A stretch of 64,000 nt of DNA from Hyalella azteca (Eukaryota > Arthropoda > Malacostraca > Amphipoda > Hyalellidae), in the NCBI RefSeq assembly GCF_000764305.2, contig NW_025935997.1, positions 143,498-207,497 of the forward strand. The letters are read 5' to 3'. Positions 23,291 through 33,900 of the stretch are shown here, one piece after another. The notes under the pieces are model-generated. The model did no database searches. It had not been told where the DNA came from and saw nothing but the letters and a program-made list of their open reading frames with translations. The position numbers and the translations under genes were made by a program. Positions within the stretch are counted from its first letter, which is position 1; each line of letters opens with the position of its first letter.

Positions 23291-24150
23291 TTTTAATATC
23301 ATTGTATAAATCTTATTCCGCAAATTTTTCTTGTGTGAATAGTTTTTTAAGTCTCTTAATTTTATAAAATCTTGTTTTGTTTTATATCAATTCACGTCAT
23401 TTTATTAAGTAAAATATCTCAAACAACTTGAACTCAATGTCTGTTCATCTAGAACTCAATGTGTGTTCATTTTGAACTTAATGTGTGTTTAACTTAAGTT
23501 CAGTTTAACTTGATGTTAGTTCAGCTTCTGGAATATCGAGATGGGTCATCGTATCCCTTCCATTTAACTAACAATTTCCCTTTAAATTTTTTTCAGAAGT
23601 TTATCAATTTCATAATCATCGCTACTATATTTAGATAATTATTCGTAAAAACTCTATTACTTCTTTACCGCTCATATCTTCCAGCCTATAAGTTACTGGT
23701 TTCGTCTCTAATAGTATAGAGATGATAAATAACTCACGTGTGAAATTAGTGAGATATACAGTACTTTATTAAAATTCTTACGTTTTCTACTAATTCAGAC
23801 ACTATCTCCAATCTTCAATTTAGGCTTTCTTACAACCGTCTTTATTTCGGGGAATAAATTTGCATAGACTATTTTACTGTTCTGTTCCATTGAAGTTTTA
23901 CGAGGAATCATTTTTATTGATCTATGATAACTATTGTTATAATTATCAACTAAATCTGGTAAAATATCTACCCACTTTTTTGTCTTGGCGTACGTGAAAT
24001 ATTTTTACAGTTTTGTCTTGAGAGTTCGGTTAAATCTCTCAACAACTTGAGCTTTAGTTTCATTTTCAGTTGCAAAACATTGAATTTCAAACTTTAGGAA
24101 TAACTATTGTGTTAGCTTGTTAATGAACTTTAGACCTTTGTTTAAATTTT

Positions 24151-24516
24151 TCAGGAAATTCGTTCAGTGAAAAGCTTTTGGAAAGAGGTTATAATCTCTT
24201 CACCAGTTTTTCTACGTATAGGAACTGCCCATGCATGTTTGCTAAAGATGTCAATCACAGTTAGGATGTAATTTTTACCTTTATCTGTATACTTTTGCAT
24301 GTCAACTAAATCTGACTGCCATTGATCATAGATATTTGTTTCTTTGACTCTTATTGTGATGAAATTATATTCTATAGGTTGATGTAGATTGTAAAGTGTA
24401 CGTTTCCTGTAACTCCAACTAATTTGTGACTTGCTTTCGAGATAACCACTCCTACGAACAAGTTCATTTGTCCCCACATAGCTGGTTTTAGGACGTAAAA
24501 TAATTTTTTTTTTCAA
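24151..24516 (-). pseudogene. Polinton-type retroviral-like integrase fragment
   Basis: The frame has IYDQWQSDLVDMQKY and YILTVIDIFSKHAWAVPI, the catalytic-core pattern of Polinton integrases (D in SDLVDM; D in VIDIFS). It continues with KTGEEIITSFQKLF. The N-terminal zinc region, the distal catalytic glutamate and the C-terminus are absent here or out of frame. Confidence 0.8.
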
Positions 24517-24682
24517 TTTTACTACTCGCTTCTGTTAGTGGATATCTACGTTTTTAGATACTCTAAGACCTACATAACCTTTTCCAGCCATTATAGCATT
24601 AACTAACTTTGCATCAGTTCTAACATATTAAGGTTCATTAGGATCTACCGCAATTTCAGCCGCTTTCTTCGCTAGGATATCA

Positions 24683-25012
24683 TCAGACTTGTTTGTCTTT
24701 AGTTTTTGAATGTGTACTATAAAATATATCATGCTCTCTACAACTTCTACAAGCTCTATCCAATGAATTAACTCCCTTATAACCTTCATTCAGTCTTTTT
24801 TGCATCTTAGTGCCAGGACCACAGATGGAGTATGTATGCTTATTATTGAAAGAACTGTGAAGAACATGCTCAGATTGAATGTTGAAGGTTAATCGTAAAT
24901 GAATTTCTGGAAGTGGCCATTTCTCTAATATCGTATTAAAAATGCAACTCCCAATTTTTTCACTACGAAGAAATGATTTCAGGTGATTCAAATATTCACA
25001 ATTATCGATCAA
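24683..25012 (-). pseudogene. Phospholipase A2-like domain fragment
   Basis: The C-terminal half has CGPGTKMQKRL, a linker, and NSLDRACRSCREHDIFYSTH. This is the Ca-loop (CGPGT) and HD catalytic pair of the small PLA2-like domain found in Polintons and in some small DNA virus capsids. Position between polymerase and integrase fragments supports the Polinton reading. Confidence 0.7.
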
Positions 25013-25080
25013 CAGTAGATCAGGATAGTTATTTTATTGTAGACTATCATTTTTAAAAGATTATTTTATAAACACTTTTA

Positions 25081-25545
25081 TCAGCTTGCATTACAGTGGT
25101 TTAATGCTAGCGTATTTATACCGTCTGCTAATGTACGTTTTTTATTATCGTCAACATTCACTGCAAGTTTATTAATTTCTCTCGTATACAATTCATGATT
25201 ATCATTCTCTATATTATACATTGTTTTGTAAATAGTCTCATTATTTAGTGCTCTCATAGTGTCATCCATGGTAGTATTCCTTTCAATAAAAAATTTCTTT
25301 ATACCATTAGCTTTTTTAGTTACAGAACATTTTGTTTGACAACTATACAGCTTTGCTCGAAGACCTACAAATTCTTTTATGGGAATGCCGCTAGTTTCAT
25401 CTTTCATTTTACCGATTACTTTTTTGTTCTGATTTGAATATATGAAATTATCCTCTGGATAATTCGATTTGTCAAATAAGTCTTGATTATCCCTCATATC
25501 TTCATAGAAGTCAGCGGTTTTTATGTTAATATCAAAATGAACCAA
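25081..25545 (-). pseudogene. Polinton DNA polymerase B-like C-terminal fragment
   Basis: Key blocks are NKKVIGKMKDETSGIPIKEF, VGLRAKLYS, and near the C-terminus KKRTLADGINTLALNH. This arrangement is typical of the C-terminal end of the protein-primed polymerase ORF in arthropod and cnidarian Polintons. The catalytic exonuclease and polymerase motifs are not in this fragment. Confidence 0.65.
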
Positions 25546-25560
25546 AACAAAATCTCATGT

Positions 25561-26235
25561 GGAAAGACGGTTTGTGAAGCCGCTTTCAGCCACAGCTTAC
25601 CGTAAGCACGGAAAAACCTACACCTAATTAATTTACAATTTCGTATATGGTTGTTCAGAAATTACACAATTTCATTTCGGTACAGTTTTGTATGCATTGA
25701 TATGCTAAAAAGTGTTTGAAAATGTAGAGTTGCTTGTAACCACGTGCCCATCTTCTTGACTCAAGGAAACGACGCAAGCAAAAATCTGATTGTCTTAATT
25801 GACCATCGCACCCGGAAATGTTTTCTTTCGAGATGGCCGACTAAGGGGTAAATTGAAGAGCAAAATTCATAGCACTGTACATTGCACAGTGCAAAGCTCA
25901 GTACACAGTACAGTGGACGGTGCATTGCAAAGCACGGTGTTTATTTCTAAGATAGAATCTCGTGAAAGTTATTATAAATTATTCAGTCAACGGAAAAAAG
26001 AATAGACGAGTTGAAACACTTACAAATAAAATAAAATCCGGTTTGGTTGGGAACCCCGCTTATCGAGATTAAACCTAAAATTTGTTTTTGCCTACAACGG
26101 AAATTTTTTGCTGGCAGTAAAGCTCGTCAAGCATCAAGATTCAGGGACGGGAAATTTTTTAGCGTAGTACTAAAGCTTTTTTGTAACATTTTTTTCGCAC
26201 CGCATGGGTGCAAATGTCAGTTGAGAAACTAGCGA
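25561..26235. other. Unassigned spacer
   Basis: No gene recognised. A short low-complexity run with cagtgcaaagctcagtacac words lies at 25.86-25.95 kb. The remainder shows nothing I can name. Confidence 0.35.
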
Positions 26236-26244
26236 ACTGCTGAT

Positions 26245-26415
26245 TGCCTGACTACTGCCTTGTCTGATGTCTGCTGCCCTGCCTGGCGTCTGCTGCTTTG
26301 CCTGACGTCTGCTGCCCTGCCTGACGTCTGCTGCCTTGTCTGATGTCTGCTGCCTTGCCTGGTGTATGCTGCCTTGCCTGACGTCTGCTGCCTTGTCTGA
26401 TGTCTGCTGCCTTGA
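26245..26415. repeat. 19-bp minisatellite
   Basis: About nine units of tgacgtctgctgccttgcc with C/T variants. The unit is not a multiple of three, so the three frames cycle and all stay open on the minus strand. It is followed by one unit of the gcagatgtgctgcgttca motif that is tandem at 41.85 kb. Confidence 0.9.
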
Positions 26416-26454
26416 GCAGATGTGCTGCGTTCAGTTGCAACATTACACGCAGAT

Positions 26455-26640
26455 GTGAGGCGGTAGATTTGCCGCAAAAGAATAGCTTGAAATGGTTTTC
26501 AATGTAATCTTCAACACTAGGCGGTTTTTCACGCCACTATAGCTAGTATGGTACAGACTGTGGTGCCGTATTTAATGTGCAACGTAAACAGCACTGCGAG
26601 ACTAACTGATTATAGACTGATATTGTTACATAAACATGAA
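26455..26640. repeat. Single arm of the 10.6-11.5 kb fold-back repeat
   Basis: Shares ggcggtagatttgccgcaa, cactaggcggtttttcacgcc and gattatagactgatattgtt with the right arm at 11,310-11,470. No matching inverted arm was found nearby, so this copy is truncated. Confidence 0.75.
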
Positions 26641-27179
26641 GATATATTTTAATAAATATATATTCACATAAAGTTAGCGATTTTCTCTGCATCTTCTAAC
26701 TGGAAATTCGCGAAGCCAATAGAGTATTCTGCTTGTTGCGGATGGGCCACCAAGCAGAGGACTGTGCATGCTGCTGAGTTAGTTGAGAATAGTTGAGAAC
26801 TGTGCTGCTGAGCCGCGAGGTTTGGGAATCCCGAGGAGGCATCCAAGTCATCAGGGCTGCCAGAGAGTTTGGAGACTCCAAGGAGGCGTCGCAGCGGTCA
26901 CGACTACTCATTCGTGGATTTAGGCTGGTTGTGTCTAGATGCTCAACATGGTCTGTCTCAATATGGTCTGAATCCTTGTCGGATTGGTTCCTTGTGGTTG
27001 TGGGAGGGTTCTGTCTTATGTGCCTTGTGGAGTAGATTCATAAGTTATATAGGTTTTGTTATATATTTAGGTTTAGGTGGGAACTAGTGTTAATAAAAGT
27101 TTACGAACCAGATTTCTGAAATTCTTTTTTGTTACCTAATTTTTTAACAGTTCCTCACTTTCAAGTCTAAAATTGACGG

Positions 27180-27440
27180 CGAAAGCCTATATATGAACGG
27201 CTGCTGCTCAAAGAGAAGGCTTTTGGAATAGAGGGAAACGTATTCCAATTGATCAGTGATTTTCTAGTAGGTAGACGACAACGTGTCAGTATTAACGGAA
27301 CCGTGTCAGACTGGGCATCAGCGCGCAGTGGCGTGCCACAAGGAAGCGTTCATGGGCCTGTTTTGTTTGTTGCTTTTATAAACGATCTGCCAGAAGTAAT
27401 GTCAACGTAAGCTTCATGAAAGCCGATGCCACAAAAGTTT
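27180..27440 (+). pseudogene. LINE reverse-transcriptase fragment
   Basis: Matches 47,480-47,730 of the long LINE: gggaaacgtattccaa, gtgtcagtattaa, gtggcgtgccacaaggaagc (encoding SGVPQGS) and ataaacgatctgccag. The catalytic YADD region is damaged to a frame-broken remnant. Confidence 0.8.
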
Positions 27441-27441
27441 A

Positions 27442-27714
27442 ATGCGTTCAATGTCTCTTGGGCAACGATGTTTTGTCCGGGGCATGCAAAAAGAGAACGC
27501 TTTTCGGACACTGCGCCCAAATTTTGGAGGCCCCTACATAGTTACCGAGAAAATAGGTAGCAACGTGTACAATGTCACGCACAGCGTTACGGGCAAAGTA
27601 AAAAGTTGTCATATTGACAACATCTTATGTGGCGAGTACGTAACATCAGTCTCTCACAATATACGTTTTGTTGGCACTATGTCGCCTCGTTTCACCGACA
27701 CTATGTCTCGTTAA
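27442..27714 (+). pseudogene. Ty3/gypsy-type integrase C-terminal fragment
   Basis: The frame contains RTLRPNFGGPYIVTEKIGSN, VYNVTHSVTGKVKSCHIDNI and a short tail. This is the GPY/F-type module at the C-terminus of LTR-retrotransposon integrases. It starts directly after LINE sequence without a start codon of its own. Confidence 0.65.
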
Positions 27715-28575
27715 ATCGCTGACATTGCGTCGCCTTGAGTGTCGTGGCCATGTAATGAGAAATACCAACGAGGGCTTTACCCTCTCAAATTCGTATATTA
27801 GCTCGGTTCTGTGACAAACAACCAATTTCTGCGTCTGCGACCACTACAAACGCATTTCGCTTATTATTCTGCACGCATGTAATCATGTTCATTGATGAAA
27901 TTGTATTTTAATGTAACCTTCACGAATAGATAATTTAATTCTTTGTGATACATGTGTTTGACGACATTGTCAATTGCCTTAAGGCAAGGGCTACTACCTC
28001 ACTGCGCTCCAGTATTGTGCTGCGTATTTTCACTGTATTTAAAAATTTTTAATTATTTTAGTCGCTCACGGACAATAGCGACATCTGAGTCCTGCACGTT
28101 CCCCAACCAAGCGGTCCTTGTTGAACGGCGCAGACGACAACCTTCGTCGGCGTCGAACAACTCGGCCCCGGAATTTTATGTGAGTGGATCCTTTTTAAAA
28201 ATATCGTTCGAACTCATAGGCTTTCCTTGAATCGACAGGCTATTCTTGACGACATCACTATGATATGTTATGTTATATGTTGCCCGCTCGCCCGCAACAA
28301 CGCTTTTTAGCTAACGCAATTAACACGTGGTTATAACCTGGCAAAATTGAAAATATTATTATGAGCTTGCTAATACTAAAATTTGATTATGTGCTTGCGG
28401 AATAGAATATGGGTACAAGCTTGCAAAATAATAAAGATTATAAATTAATAGAATCGAGAAAACGATTACAGGCTTCTAGTATCATAAATATAAGCTTAAG
28501 AATTCTAAAATTTCATTAGATGCATGAGGAATTGAAAGTGTCATTACCTGCTTGTACAAATGGAATATGACTATA
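27715..28575. repeat. AT-rich spacer with degenerate 30-bp repeats
   Basis: No gene recognised at 27.7-28.3 kb. From about 28.3 kb, loose units of about 30 bp around gcttgcaaaatagaaaatatgatta appear. They continue on the far side of the SINE to about 29.02 kb, which suggests the SINE landed in the array. Confidence 0.5.
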
Positions 28576-28752
28576 CCAGGGCAGGGTGGCCCTGCGGTTA
28601 CCGTTCAGAGTACCGAGGCCAGGTAGTTTTAAGCACAGCAGAATTTGGAGCAGTGAGATTTGAGTTCGAGACCGCAACAAGCTGTGAATGTTCTACGATG
28701 TTTAGAATCGACTTCAGGCCTACGGCCTAATAAGCGCTGAATCCGCTATGTT
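28576..28752 (+). mobile_element. tRNA-derived SINE, copy 2, internally deleted
   Basis: Matches the SINE at 10,659 (gggcagggtggccctgcggtta, gttttaagcacagcagaatt, gagttcgagaccgcaa, caggcctacggcctaa). It lacks the region with the first B box. Flanks TATGACTATA and TATGACTGTA are a 9/10 target duplication. Confidence 0.8.
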
Positions 28753-29034
28753 TATGACTGTAAGCTTTCAGAAAACAATGATTGTAAGATTGTAGAATCG
28801 AAAACATGATTAGAAGCTGGCAGAATAGAAATATTATTTTAAACTTGAAAATTCTAATATTGGATTACAAGCTAGCAGAAACGAAAACATGATTCAAACC
28901 AAGCAAAATTAAAAATATGAATGAAACTCTACAGACTATAAAATTTGATTAAACGCCAGCCGAATGGAAACTGTTATTATGAACTTACCTTATAAAAATA
29001 TGGATAAAATGCTTGCTTAGTTATCGCGCGAGTC

Positions 29035-29300
29035 TAGCTGCTTGCAGAGCAAATAGCTTTTGCTTTCCGATTTAAAAAAAGGAAGGCCCAATAAAAGAGA
29101 TTGAACATTCTGAATGATATGAAATTTAAAATTTAACCTAAATTAATCCCAAAGTTTTTCAAACATTAGTGGACTGACTGCAATGAAAAATTTATACAAC
29201 TCACATTTAAATTGTAATCTAATGTTAGCATGGAATACTTCACACGTTGCTGAGAAGCTAAACTCGGTTTAATGGACGTCCGAAATTCTGCCATATATTT
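29035..29300 (+). mobile_element. LINE 3' end fragment
   Basis: Matches the 3' region of the long LINE at 48,547-48,740: gcagagcaaatagctt, gctttccgattt, aggaaggcccaata and the following cgaaattctgccat block. It is a 5'-truncated copy without coding sequence. Confidence 0.75.
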
Positions 29301-30918
29301 TTTTTGCGCTTTCAGACCTTAGAAAAACAGACGGTTTCTCGCCGGCAATCTACCTCCGTTTTTTACTAGCATTAGAGTTGAAGGTTAAACTACATTCTTG
29401 ATCTTAGCTCAGTGGCGAGAACCAGTCTTAGTTTACTGCTGCTATCCATAGGCGTCGGTGCAAGCACAACACGCAGCATTCGCAGTCCCTCCTGATGTTT
29501 GTTCTTGACGTAAATACACACCAGCAGAATGACAAGCGATATTGCCCAACTTTTCGTAGGGTATTTCATGTATTCAATGCAGAATGCATTGTGTGACGTA
29601 TAAATGTGATGACTATGTATAAATAGTATTTTGTTTAATGACTATGCGCAAATCACGGAAACACCGAGTGAATAAATTTTTTATACAGGTGCAAGTTTCT
29701 TTTGTAATATAGAATCTGCCGAACTAATTATATTTTCTACGAACTATTCTTTAGTTGATAAAATGCTGATCGAGTTTTTTAGCAGATTTTTTCCATCACA
29801 TCAAAATTTAACTCCAAATTTTTCGAGTAATCCAATTCGTGCCAATTCCAAAAGTTCTAATTAATAATTAATTTCTATGAACCCTGCATGACTTGGGAAA
29901 TAGATTTGTTGCGCTTGTGAACGGTGTGACACTTCATGCGTTTGTTTATCAGTGCATATAGCATCTTCTATATTTTTACGAAATCTTTTCTCTCAAAAAT
30001 GGGGCTGACATGCTTGACTGTTGCATGTCAGAGAAGGTAACGATTGTTTTGCCGTATCACTCATTGAAATAATAATTTTTCACTTGTCGCGGACGCAATC
30101 TCATTTTTTTATTCATTATATTTTCTCCATATTATATGGACGCATAAAACTCGGATCCGGGAACCAAATTTTGAAAATTTTGGAGACAACAAAAATTTTT
30201 TCATCGACGTTGAATTTAAAGCATCAGGGAAGGCCTTTAACTCCAATATCAAAACAATTTCCGCTAATTTTTGCTATCTCGATACCTTTTACAATAAAAT
30301 TATGGTAATTTCAAGGATAATTGGTAATTTTGAGATATTGATAGGATATTTTTGAGAGGCGTTATGTCATTATGACAAATATTTTACCATCACAGTATGA
30401 CGCGAGAACGTCTCTTAATTGCCGAGAGGCGTGCCTATCTTCCTTCGATCTGTTGATTGATCTTCAAGCTCTGATGAAAGGAGGAACCCATTCAAGTTGT
30501 GGCAGCGCTATTATTGAACTGAGATATTTCTTGCCAGAAAAATTATTGGCTTTTAAAATACACTGCTCAGTTATTTGTTCAAGGTATATCGTCAGTTAGC
30601 AGCGACTGGGAACAAGGAACAATATAATTTGAGTTATGAGATATGATCGACTAATCCGTACGATAACGTGTACAACGAAAACTTCCTTTGCATATACATA
30701 GGAAGTTCCTATATTTTCATAAGCACTGGAAAAACATGCATAATTTTTTTACGGAGTGACGTACCTCAATAAGAATTCGGCATTTATAGATTACCACATT
30801 TTTGCCACTTCTTATTTTAACCTTCTCTTCCTTTTCTGATTCATTGAGTGGCAGGTTGTACGTAGAAACTAAACTCTTACGATCAGTTTTATTCGTACGC
30901 ATCTGGAAAATCATCATC

Positions 30919-33900
30919 ATGAAAGAATCAAAGAGCAGCAGTAGTCACCAGCGCCTGTTTGTGCGTCTCAAAACTCGTCTTCAGTTCGACAACGACTTCA
31001 AACTAATGGCGGTGCTCACGGTGACATCGTTAGTTTTATCCACGATTTTGATCTATAAATACTGCATCAAAGATCCGTGAGTAATGCTGACGGTAACAAT
31101 TTTCATTGTGGGCAGTTTAGCTTAATTTGATGCAACTCATGCCAATATACCAGGATGATAAGCCGGCAAACTTGGGGTATTTGTGAATTTTATGCGAATT
31201 TAACTCGCCTTATGATAACTGACCTCATGGTAACTCACCTCAGGGTAACTCACTTCAGGGTAACTCACCTCAGGGTAACTCACCTCAGGGTAACTCCTCA
31301 CCTCAGGGTAACTTACCTCAGGGTAACTCACCTCAGGGTAACTCACCTCATGATAACTCACCTCAGGGTAACTCACCTCAGGGTAACTCACCTCAGGGTA
31401 ACTCACCTCAGGGTAACTCACCTCAGGGTAACTCACCTCAGGGTAACTCACCTCATGATAACTCACCTCATGGTAACTCACCTCAGGGTAACTCACCTCA
31501 GGGCAACTCACTTCATGGTAACTCACCTCAGGGCAACTCACTTCATGGTAACTTGCCTCTCGAATATCAGTAGAATGAGCAGGCAAGTCACTTGGATTAT
31601 TCATTATTCATATCCCGCAATTCTCTCGATGAATTGTCATAGGTGAAATCATTTATTTTAATTCACCTGTATTGAAAATTTACCTAATAATTGCAATTTT
31701 GAATATTTTATATCGTAAAATGGAAAAAATTTGGGAGAAATGTAAGAAGATGACAAAATGTGCCTATAAATTGGTTGGAATGATTTTGCGCACATATATA
31801 CCTCGACTCATAAATGCATTTAAGAACCGCCATCTTTCCTTCTCTTGTTAACCGGTCACAGGTTCAGACGATTAATTAGTTCTGAATTTCAATATTTCAC
31901 AATACGTGCTTTGCTAAGGAATTCAGTAGAAATTTGCTACTCTAGGGACTCAAACAATATAAACATTGAAATTACTTTCTACTACCAAGAATTTTAAATG
32001 ATATGAAAATAACTCGACTAATTAACCTAAACATGGTCTGCAGAATTAAAGATTCGGCCTGAACAGAAGCTAAAAAACTTGTCCACCATTGTCTAAAAAC
32101 GCGGTCAGTTCGGGGCTCGGGGGCATTACATTCACTTCTGGCATCGGTTAGACTTGCATGACCTTGTATAAGGGACGCAAACCATTGCTCGAGCCTCAAA
32201 AGTCGCTGAAAATATTAAATAAATACATAGTAGAATATGAACATAATTTGAAATTAATATCGCTTATTTTAGACTTGTTTGAACTCGTAAATGCACCGGT
32301 TTGTTAGCATTTAAATGTCCACCACCTGCAAAGACTTTTTCTTTAATGGTGTGAATTGACTTGGACCTCAGGTTTGTTCAATGCATATTGGATAACCATG
32401 ACAGTAAATTTGATAACGCTCCTGTTTGATCGATAGGTGGACTAGAAATGGATAAATATTAGTAGTATTATCGCCGAATACGTGCTAATGGAACTGTGTT
32501 AGGAGCTAAAAATGAATTTTTACGAAATACATTATTTAGGAACAATTTAAATCATCTGAAAATCGATCCATAAATAAATATCAAACAAATAATGAAAAAA
32601 ACGTTATTTTTAACGAGAAATAATTGATCCTTATTACACTAAATTCTAACGTTTTCTTGTCTGTGTCAGGAACGTCACGGTATTAACTTCAAACAGCCTC
32701 CAACCTATTCCAGGTGAGTCAATTGAGCATATAATTCCATAAGGCAATTTCAAGTCTTTTATATTAAGAATGAAGAATGTCAGATGAGCTATGAACGTTT
32801 CAGGCGGTAGCGGCAATTACACCGTGGATTACGAAAAGATTCAGCCGAGCTGGTCGGACTTCTACGCCTACGTCAGAGAAACCGTCGACGCCTGTCGGAA
32901 TATGGTGAATATTTTTTGTAATTACCATTATAATTGTAATTACATTATACATTATATTGTGGGATTATGTGATACTTGTCATGCTCGCAATAATAAATTG
33001 GAAATAAAGAGACAGTTTGAAAAAGAGGACATTTGAAATAAAAAAGAGTCTTTGGCGTAGCAGTAAATCTAAAAACTTGGCATTATGTATCAGGCGTAAA
33101 ATATATGTTGTTATTTATAACGATTATTTCTGGCAGGCCATCTTGTTAATTAAGTTTTGCCGGCGTTACCACTGAGAGAAAACATATTCTCTAGAAAATC
33201 ATTGTCGTCGTCTTGCACGACTGCATGGCACTAAGTGACATGTATTAGTTGTAGTTTCTATGATTATATCGGCAAAATTATTGCAAATGGGAAAAAAACT
33301 GATAATTATGCAATATCTCGCTAATCATAGAATAGATAGTGGAAATAATTTAATTTTTGCTCCGCATTAAATTCACTCTCTAAGGTTGGCACCAATATTC
33401 CGCCAGAAACAATTTGGCGGCCTCGGGGATCATTTCATTTTGAAAAATGATGGAGTGAAGAGCGTGTGTCTGGACGAGGGCGTTGCGCCCACTCCAGGCT
33501 CCTGCACCGTCCTCTCCTTCGGCATCAACAACGAGTGGAGCTTTGACGACGCCATGGAGGAGTACGGTTGTGATGTGAGTTTCGTGATAATTTATTTGAG
33601 AAAACAAAGGCGGGAAATAGAACTGCTGGTGAGGCTTCAACGTGCCTATGGGTGTTTACATAGGCACGTCCCTGTGTTTACATTTAAATTTTGAGTTTTT
33701 CATGATGGCCAATGAGTTGTGTCATTTTGGCTGTAAAGCTTGAAAATGAATAATCTAAATGCTGTCAGAAGAAGCTTTAACTATATCAAATAGCTTCAAA
33801 ATTGTACAGTGACATGCAAAAAAATTGGATACATTACAGTTTTCTTTAAATCTCATGTTAAAGTGAAAGATTCTACCTAACATTTGGTCAGTATATTGCT

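Larger units (their letters stand above)
21530..25560 (-). mobile_element. Decayed Polinton/Maverick element
   Basis: Four or more protein remnants lie on the minus strand in one direction: DNA polymerase B-like, phospholipase A2-like, integrase, and capsid-like. This combination marks Polinton (Maverick) giant transposons. Stops and frameshifts occur throughout. Neither terminal inverted repeat was found, so the limits are only those of recognised fragments. It fills the space between METTL24-like copies 1 and 2. Confidence 0.75.

Noticed and set aside
26229..26477. Gln/Arg/Ser-rich open frames on the minus strand
   Set aside because: Created by the 19-bp minisatellite, with the same peptide pattern cycling through frames.
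31972..32199. Minus-strand frame in intron 1 of copy 2, also at 52,957-53,214 in copy 3
   Set aside because: Its similarity is explained by block duplication; the copy-1 equivalent is broken by indels and no domain is visible.
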